DNA of 64,000 nt from Oceanispirochaeta sp963676905. GTDB taxonomy: Bacteria; Spirochaetota; Spirochaetia; DSM-2461. The stretch lies in contig CAXXVE010000001.1 in NCBI GenBank assembly GCA_963676905.2, positions 2,852,001 through 2,916,000 of the forward strand. Direction: 5' to 3'. A model generated the notes under the pieces. The model was not told the DNA's origin, did no database searches, and worked only from the letters and a program-made list of their open reading frames with translations. Positions 59,483 to 64,000 of the stretch are shown piece by piece. Position numbers and translations under genes: made by a program. Each line of letters starts with the position of its first letter. The stretch's first letter is position 1.

Positions 59483-60661
59483 ATGATAAATTATTCAGCT
59501 CTTGTTAGAAACTGGCCGGCATCGGGGATCAGGGAGATGCTCGACCTGTACCGGGACCACCCCGGGGCCGTCAATCTCTGCAACGGTGATCCCGATCTGC
59601 CAACACCCGAACATATTGTAGATGAGGGGATACGGGCCCTTAAGGACGGCTGTACAAAATATTCGGGAGAAGCGGGAATTCCCGAACTCAGGGAGGCCGT
59701 GGCCGAAAAGTATCATACCCGGTTCGGTGCAGAGTTCAGCGGAGCCAATGTCATGGTTACAGCGGGCTCGGTGGAAGCTGTTTTTATTGCCCTTGCCGGT
59801 TTGATAGAACCCGGTGATGAGGTACTCATTCCCGATCCCGGATATACAAGCTATGAAGGACAGGTCAGGGTTCTGGGGGGGGAGGCAGTACGTGTGCGCT
59901 CCTCTGCAGATGATAATTTCCAAATAAGTAAAGACACCCTTCGATCCGCTATTACAGAACGGACCAGAGTCCTGATTCTGAATACTCCAGGCAATCCGAC
60001 AGGCAGACTGATGAGCTGCGGGGATGCCGGGAATATTGCCGATGTCCTTGAAGGGACGGATATTGTAATAATATCCGATGAGGTCTATGAAAAAATTGTT
60101 TTTGACGGCGCGGAGCACTTCAGCCCCATGGAACACCCCCGGCTTAAAGACAGGGTCATTATCGCCAACAGCCTCTCCAAGACCTATGCCATGACCGGCT
60201 GGCGGCTCGGGTATCTTTTCGGTCCTGAAAAAATAATATCAGGAATAACCAGGCTTCAGCAGGCTCTTGTCTCCTGTCTTCCCGTGTTCATCCAGAAAGC
60301 CGGGGTTGCCGCTCTCCGGGGCCCCCAGGACTGTGTGGAAAAAATGCGAATGGAGTATCAAAAACGGAGAGACCTGATCATTTCAAGCCTGGAGCAGCTG
60401 GGAGGTCCGCCCTGTCTGAAGGCCGGTGGCTCTCTGGGAATGCTTGTTGATATCACCGGGTCCAGGATGACTTCAAGAGAGTTTTCCATGCGTCTCCTCT
60501 CCCATGGAGAGGTTCTCACTGTTCCGGGAAGTGCCTTTGGGCAGGGGGGCGAGGGGTTTATCCGCCTGGCCTTTGCGAGTTCAGCTGAAACTGTTGCACT
60601 GGGAGCTGAGAGGCTTTTCAGGTTTTACAGAGAAATGACATCCCTGGAGGGACCCCTGTGA
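59483..60661 (+). CDS. Class I/II aminotransferase
   Basis: The 392-residue PLP enzyme has NLCNGDPDLPTPEHI near the start, LNTPGNPTGRLMS, IISDEVYEKIVF and the Schiff-base Lys in NSLSKTYAMTGWRLGY. This is the aspartate/aromatic aminotransferase fold, acting on alpha-amino acids. It overlaps the 2-hydroxyacid dehydrogenase gene by four bases, suggesting that its 2-oxo product is reduced there. Confidence 0.92.
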   Translation: MINYSALVRNWPASGIREMLDLYRDHPGAVNLCNGDPDLPTPEHIVDEGIRALKDGCTKYSGEAGIPELREAVAEKYHTRFGAEFSGANVMVTAGSVEAVFIALAGLIEPGDEVLIPDPGYTSYEGQVRVLGGEAVRVRSSADDNFQISKDTLRSAITERTRVLILNTPGNPTGRLMSCGDAGNIADVLEGTDIVIISDEVYEKIVFDGAEHFSPMEHPRLKDRVIIANSLSKTYAMTGWRLGYLFGPEKIISGITRLQQALVSCLPVFIQKAGVAALRGPQDCVEKMRMEYQKRRDLIISSLEQLGGPPCLKAGGSLGMLVDITGSRMTSREFSMRLLSHGEVLTVPGSAFGQGGEGFIRLAFASSAETVALGAERLFRFYREMTSLEGPL

Positions 60662-61611
60662 AGGATAAACCCCTTGTTGTGTTCACACTGCCCTATGGAA
60701 AGGATAACTTCAGAAAGGTAGAAGAGGCGGGGTTTACTCTCCTTTATCTTGATGAGGAGAGCCTTCAGGAGGGGGATCTGCCCAGTGAAACAGAGGTCCT
60801 TGTCTGTTACAGCCCTTTCAACCGGATTGATCTCTCCTGTCTGCCCCGGCTGAAGCTGATTCATCTTGTCAGTAAGGGTGTCAATCAGGTTCCTGTGGAG
60901 GGGGTACGGCAGCAGGGAATCGAAGTCGTAAACAACGGAGACGCCACTTCCGTTCCCATTGCCGAGTGGATTGTGGCCATGATTCTGATGCTCCTTAAAA
61001 ACTCTCCAGGTATCCACGGCAGACAGCGCCGGAAGGTTTGGGAACCGGACCGCTCTGTTATGGAACTGGCAGGAAAGCGGATCTGCATTCTAGGAACCGG
61101 GAATATAGCCGGGCAGGCCGCTCTGCGTCTGAAGCCGTTTCTGACTGATCTGACAGGAATCAACAGCACCGGAAGGCCTGTTGACGGATTTGACCGCTGT
61201 TATTCCCTTAAGGATCTGGATCATGTTCTTCATAACACAGATATACTTGTATCCACTCTTCCGGCTACAGCGGAAACAGAGAAACTTATTGATTCAAGAC
61301 GGCTTTCCCTGCTTAAAAAAGGGGCGCTTTTTATAAACATATCAAGGGGAGCCATTACTGATGAACAGGCTGTCATGAACTCTCTTGAATCCGGGCATCT
61401 CAAGGGGGCTGCTCTGGATGTCTTTGAAAAGGAACCCCTGAACCGGGAGAGCCCTCTGTGGAGTACGGATAATCTGATTATCACACCTCACAACTCGTTT
61501 CTCTCTGATGCTTACCGCCAGAGAGTTTTTGATGTTGTGTTTGAAAATCTGAAGCGCTACCTTAAGGGAGAGACGCTGAACAATAGAGTCGATTTTGACA
61601 GGGGATACTGA
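60658..61611 (+). CDS. NAD-dependent 2-hydroxyacid dehydrogenase
   Basis: The 317-residue protein belongs to the D-2-hydroxyacid dehydrogenase family. The Rossmann loop is ICILGTGNIAGQAA, and the catalytic Arg, Glu and His lie in INISRGAITDE, LDVFEKEPL and ITPHNSFL. It starts at GTG 60658 in the aminotransferase stop region. It probably reduces the 2-oxo acid from the preceding aminotransferase, closing a redox-neutral loop in fermentation. Confidence 0.88.
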   Translation: MKDKPLVVFTLPYGKDNFRKVEEAGFTLLYLDEESLQEGDLPSETEVLVCYSPFNRIDLSCLPRLKLIHLVSKGVNQVPVEGVRQQGIEVVNNGDATSVPIAEWIVAMILMLLKNSPGIHGRQRRKVWEPDRSVMELAGKRICILGTGNIAGQAALRLKPFLTDLTGINSTGRPVDGFDRCYSLKDLDHVLHNTDILVSTLPATAETEKLIDSRRLSLLKKGALFINISRGAITDEQAVMNSLESGHLKGAALDVFEKEPLNRESPLWSTDNLIITPHNSFLSDAYRQRVFDVVFENLKRYLKGETLNNRVDFDRGY

Positions 61612-61662
61612 GCTGTTCCTGAGAAAGAAAAAAATATAAAATGAACCTGAAGGAAGGATTAA

Positions 61663-62793
61663 ATGACTATATTCAGAATGCCAGAGCTGCAGATTGCAGA
61701 CACAATCGATGAGAGCATTATTGAAAAGCTGAAGACCATGGAGGGGACAAAGTTTTTTATTGTCACCGGACCCCATGTCTCGGGTACCGAAAGTTTCAAA
61801 AAACTTGCGGGAGCCATGGAAGAGGCTGGTAAGAGTGTCTGCATCTATAATGAAACAAAAGCTGATCCCACCATAAGCCAGGTGGACGAGATGATCGGAA
61901 AAGCTCATGATTTCAAGGCTGATCTTGTGATCGGTATCGGAGGGGGCAGTCCTCTTGACGCATCAAAGCTGGTGGCGGCTCTTGCTGACAGTGGTGAGTC
62001 CTGCAGGAATTACCTTGAAATAAACTCCCTGACATCAAGAAAGACTCCTCTTCTTGTGATTCCCACAACAAGCGGAACCGGAACCGAAGTGACCAAGGTG
62101 TCCATCGTAACCGATGAAAACGACAATGTGAAAAAAGGGATTGTCTCACCCTGCCTTATACCGGATTATGCCTTCCTTATCACCGAGATGACAGTGACAA
62201 TGCCCCCGGGAATCACGGCAACAACCGGAGTTGATGCCCTTTGCCATGCCGCTGAGGCCTATACGGCGACCGTTAGAAACCCCTACAGCGATATTATGGC
62301 TCTGGAGGCTGTAAAACTGGTATCAGAAAATCTTCTGAATGCCTACAGGAACCCTGGGGATCTAACCGCCCGGGCCAATATGCTCAGAGCCAGCCTCCTT
62401 GCAGGGATTGCCTTTGGAAACTCCAGCACCACCGCGGTTCATGCTTTTGCCTATCCCCTGGGAGGAATGCACCATACTCCCCATGGCCTGGCAAACAGCC
62501 TCTTTCTTATTCCTGTATTCAGAAACAATATGAAGGTCAGTGGTGAGAGGATCGGCCACCTTGCCGCGGCCATGGGCTACGGTGATACTGCAGAAGATTT
62601 TGTCAGAGGAGCCGATGAGCTGCGCCGCAGCCTGGATCTGCCGCTGACATTGAAAGAGATAGGTATTCCCGAGAGTGATATTGCTGTGATGGCGGAAAAG
62701 GTCATGGGAGTGACAAGACTGCTTTCTGTAAATCCCGTGGAGATCACCCCCGAAGATGCTTTGAGGATTTACACTGAAGCCTACGGGAGCTGA
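61663..62793 (+). CDS. Iron-containing (type III) alcohol dehydrogenase
   Basis: The 376-residue enzyme has the NAD site GIGGGSPLDASKL, IPTTSGTGTEVTK, and metal ligands in TGVDALCHAAEAY (Asp, His) and VHAFAYPLGGMHHTPHG (His residues). Homologues interconvert aldehydes or semialdehydes and alcohols, for example 3-hydroxypropionate or 4-hydroxybutyrate dehydrogenases. It starts at ATG 61663 after GAAGGA and ends the cluster before a terminator. Confidence 0.93.
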   Translation: MTIFRMPELQIADTIDESIIEKLKTMEGTKFFIVTGPHVSGTESFKKLAGAMEEAGKSVCIYNETKADPTISQVDEMIGKAHDFKADLVIGIGGGSPLDASKLVAALADSGESCRNYLEINSLTSRKTPLLVIPTTSGTGTEVTKVSIVTDENDNVKKGIVSPCLIPDYAFLITEMTVTMPPGITATTGVDALCHAAEAYTATVRNPYSDIMALEAVKLVSENLLNAYRNPGDLTARANMLRASLLAGIAFGNSSTTAVHAFAYPLGGMHHTPHGLANSLFLIPVFRNNMKVSGERIGHLAAAMGYGDTAEDFVRGADELRRSLDLPLTLKEIGIPESDIAVMAEKVMGVTRLLSVNPVEITPEDALRIYTEAYGS

Positions 62794-62812
62794 GGTTCTC
62801 CGAATTTGAATA

Positions 62813-62847
62813 AAACAGGCCCTGATTTTCCCGGGGCCTGTTTTTTT
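62813..62847 (+). terminator. Terminator of the catabolic cluster
   Basis: AAACAGGCCC pairs with GGGCCTGTTT around an 11-base loop, followed by a T-run. Confidence 0.93.
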
Positions 62848-62969
62848 GCTTTATGGAACATCCCGAAGGGGGTGCCGAATGGTATAAATGAGATAAATTG
62901 CCGGAATAATCTGTAAAGTAAACAGAGGATGCGGTATTAATGAGTCTGCGGGGGTAGAAGGAGTTATCT

Positions 62970-63533
62970 ATGAAATCGCTTCTCTACCTGGTTCCGGCTG
63001 TGGTTCTTTGTTTTGCAGCCTGTGAAAATGTAAATACTCCGGCCGCGGATGGTTCCGGGTCTCCGGAAGATCTTCCGGTTAAAGGAGTTGTTACGGACGG
63101 TGATGGAGAGCTGATCGGATATGCTGTTTCCGTTTCTGTTCTCTATCTGCAGATGTTGACACCGGAGTCTTATCTGGTCACCGTGACCTGGGATGGCAGG
63201 GTCCTTCAATCCGTGTCCATGTACTTCTCGGAAACTGATTTCGGGGGAGAGCCATTTGCCCTCTATCCGGGCAATTACTCTCCCTACGGCAGATCAGCCT
63301 GGCAGGTGGACGGTACATTCTGGACTTATGCGGATACGTCCGCAGGCTATGCACAGCCTCTGGAGGAGTCCTACACCAGTTATGAGAGTATGATTCTCAA
63401 CGAGAATACAAGATATGAATCCTATAGCCGTTCTATTTCAGGAAATTTGAGTTTCGCACTAACCACAGTCAGCCGTGAGGCAGTCGGTCTCCCTGAGGAT
63501 ATTGTTCCGCCTTTGAATCTGGAATGGGAGTAA
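62970..63533 (+). CDS. Hypothetical lipoprotein (187 aa)
   Basis: The signal MKSLLYLVPAVVLCFAACEN has lipobox FAAC with Cys at residue 18. The mature part contains an early beta-rich segment, VKGVVTDGDGELIGYAVSVS, like a carboxypeptidase-regulatory or transthyretin-type fold, and Tyr/Ser-rich strands. No family is recognised. It starts at ATG 62970 with an AAGGAG site. Confidence 0.65.
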   Translation: MKSLLYLVPAVVLCFAACENVNTPAADGSGSPEDLPVKGVVTDGDGELIGYAVSVSVLYLQMLTPESYLVTVTWDGRVLQSVSMYFSETDFGGEPFALYPGNYSPYGRSAWQVDGTFWTYADTSAGYAQPLEESYTSYESMILNENTRYESYSRSISGNLSFALTTVSREAVGLPEDIVPPLNLEWE

Positions 63534-63586
63534 TTCTCCGGGCCGTTCTGTATGAGAAATATCCGGGACGGCTCTGATCCAGAGGG

Positions 63587-64000
63587 TTATTTCAGAAACA
63601 CTCCATCCTTGATAAATGTTGTTGTCAGAGGAAGTTCATCATAAAGATACCGGTAGTCCGTTTTTGAAGGACGGACTCTGAAAGAGAGATTGACGCTGAT
63701 GTCAAAACCTCTTTTCGGAAAACTGAAGGTAAAGCCGCTTATAACACCGAAGCCCGCCTGTGCACCCTCTTCCGAGCCGGAAACGGAGCCTTCCAAGCCT
63801 CCTCTGAGGGAGAAGAAAGGCGTAAAGGAGTGCTCCATTACAGGCAGCAGCCGAATAAGCCAGTCCCCCGTATCCAGATAGATGTCGTTGATCTCCAGAA
63901 CACTCAGAAAGGTTTTGTTGTTTTTAAAGGAGTAGCCGAAGGAGTTCTCCCAGAAGAGGGGAACCTGTCTGTGGTAGTCTTCGATCAGGGTATCAAGATC
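63587..64000 (-). CDS. Envelope protein, C-terminal part (5' end outside window)
   Basis: The frame is open from the window edge (64000) to the stop at 63587, giving 137 residues without a start. The visible part reads YHRQVPLFWENSFGYSF, a strand-rich GFGVISGFTFSFPKRGFDISV and RYLYDELPLTTTFIKDGVFL. Alternating hydrophobic and aromatic positions suggest the last strands of an outer-membrane barrel or a surface repeat domain. No family is assigned. Confidence 0.55.
   Translation of the reverse strand, partial: DLDTLIEDYHRQVPLFWENSFGYSFKNNKTFLSVLEINDIYLDTGDWLIRLLPVMEHSFTPFFSLRGGLEGSVSGSEEGAQAGFGVISGFTFSFPKRGFDISVNLSFRVRPSKTDYRYLYDELPLTTTFIKDGVFLK

Overview
The window looks like chromosomal DNA of an anaerobic, free-living spirochaete. 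This is inferred from gene content and was not tested by a marker search: many MKK-type lipoproteins and small outer-membrane barrels, a TP0733-like barrel next to folD, chemotaxis and fermentative genes, and no aerobic respiration genes. The DNA is compact, with short intergenic gaps and several convergent overlaps.

Layout. 1-2767: the 3' part of an IS21-type element (istA, istB) whose istB is split inside the Walker A codons by a complete 1229-bp IS3-type element; the IS21 end then cuts into a DUF318-type permease (to 3538). 3678-16299: housekeeping and envelope genes: a phosphoribosyltransferase, lipoprotein and barrel genes, folD, an LCP-family protein, a SPOR protein, nrnA, a MobA-like nucleotidyltransferase, a deoxynucleoside kinase and zupT, with a candidate structured RNA at 14534-14630. 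16392-19245: a two-gene exported flavin reductase (Tat FAD protein plus FMN-binding lipoprotein) with a TetR regulator. 19463-19881: four identical tRNA-Gly(UCC) genes in an exact 116-bp tandem repeat. 20073-25744: purB-guaB-purA-guaA, the full set for turning IMP into AMP and GMP.

26515-33091: two lipoprotein FMN/FAD reductase paralogues, one broken by two frameshifts, with a chemoreceptor and a TetR regulator between them; both reductase promoters carry the same palindrome. 33266-37810: a structured leader and a 1458-residue CoA-dehydratase-activase-like protein. 37823-41343: a barrel, a small membrane protein, an iron-sulfur flavoprotein-like reductase, a cupin and nfo. 41468-46213: a GntR-controlled TRAP transporter plus a DapA-superfamily aldolase, probably for an acidic carbon source. 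46217-47700: a POTRA-barrel protein and a small conserved protein.

47889-62793 is the most distinctive region. A sigma-54 activator diverges from a good -24/-12 promoter that precedes a long run of genes: class III aminotransferase, an aldehyde-dehydrogenase homologue whose catalytic Cys is Ser, an iron-sulfur flavoprotein-like reductase, an M20 hydrolase, a CE4/PuuE-like deacetylase, a complete ECF importer (T, A, A', S), a nucleoside hydrolase, then a class I aminotransferase, a 2-hydroxyacid dehydrogenase and an iron-type alcohol dehydrogenase. Together they read as import of a small nitrogen compound, possibly a nucleoside-like one, cleavage of glycosidic and amide bonds, transamination, and reduction of the oxo products to alcohol or hydroxyacid. 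The substrate cannot be read from the sequence. 62970-64000 holds a lipoprotein and the 3' part of another envelope protein cut by the window edge.

Limits: no alignments, structure predictions or database searches were run. Family calls rest on motif recognition, and RNA structures on pairing found by eye.
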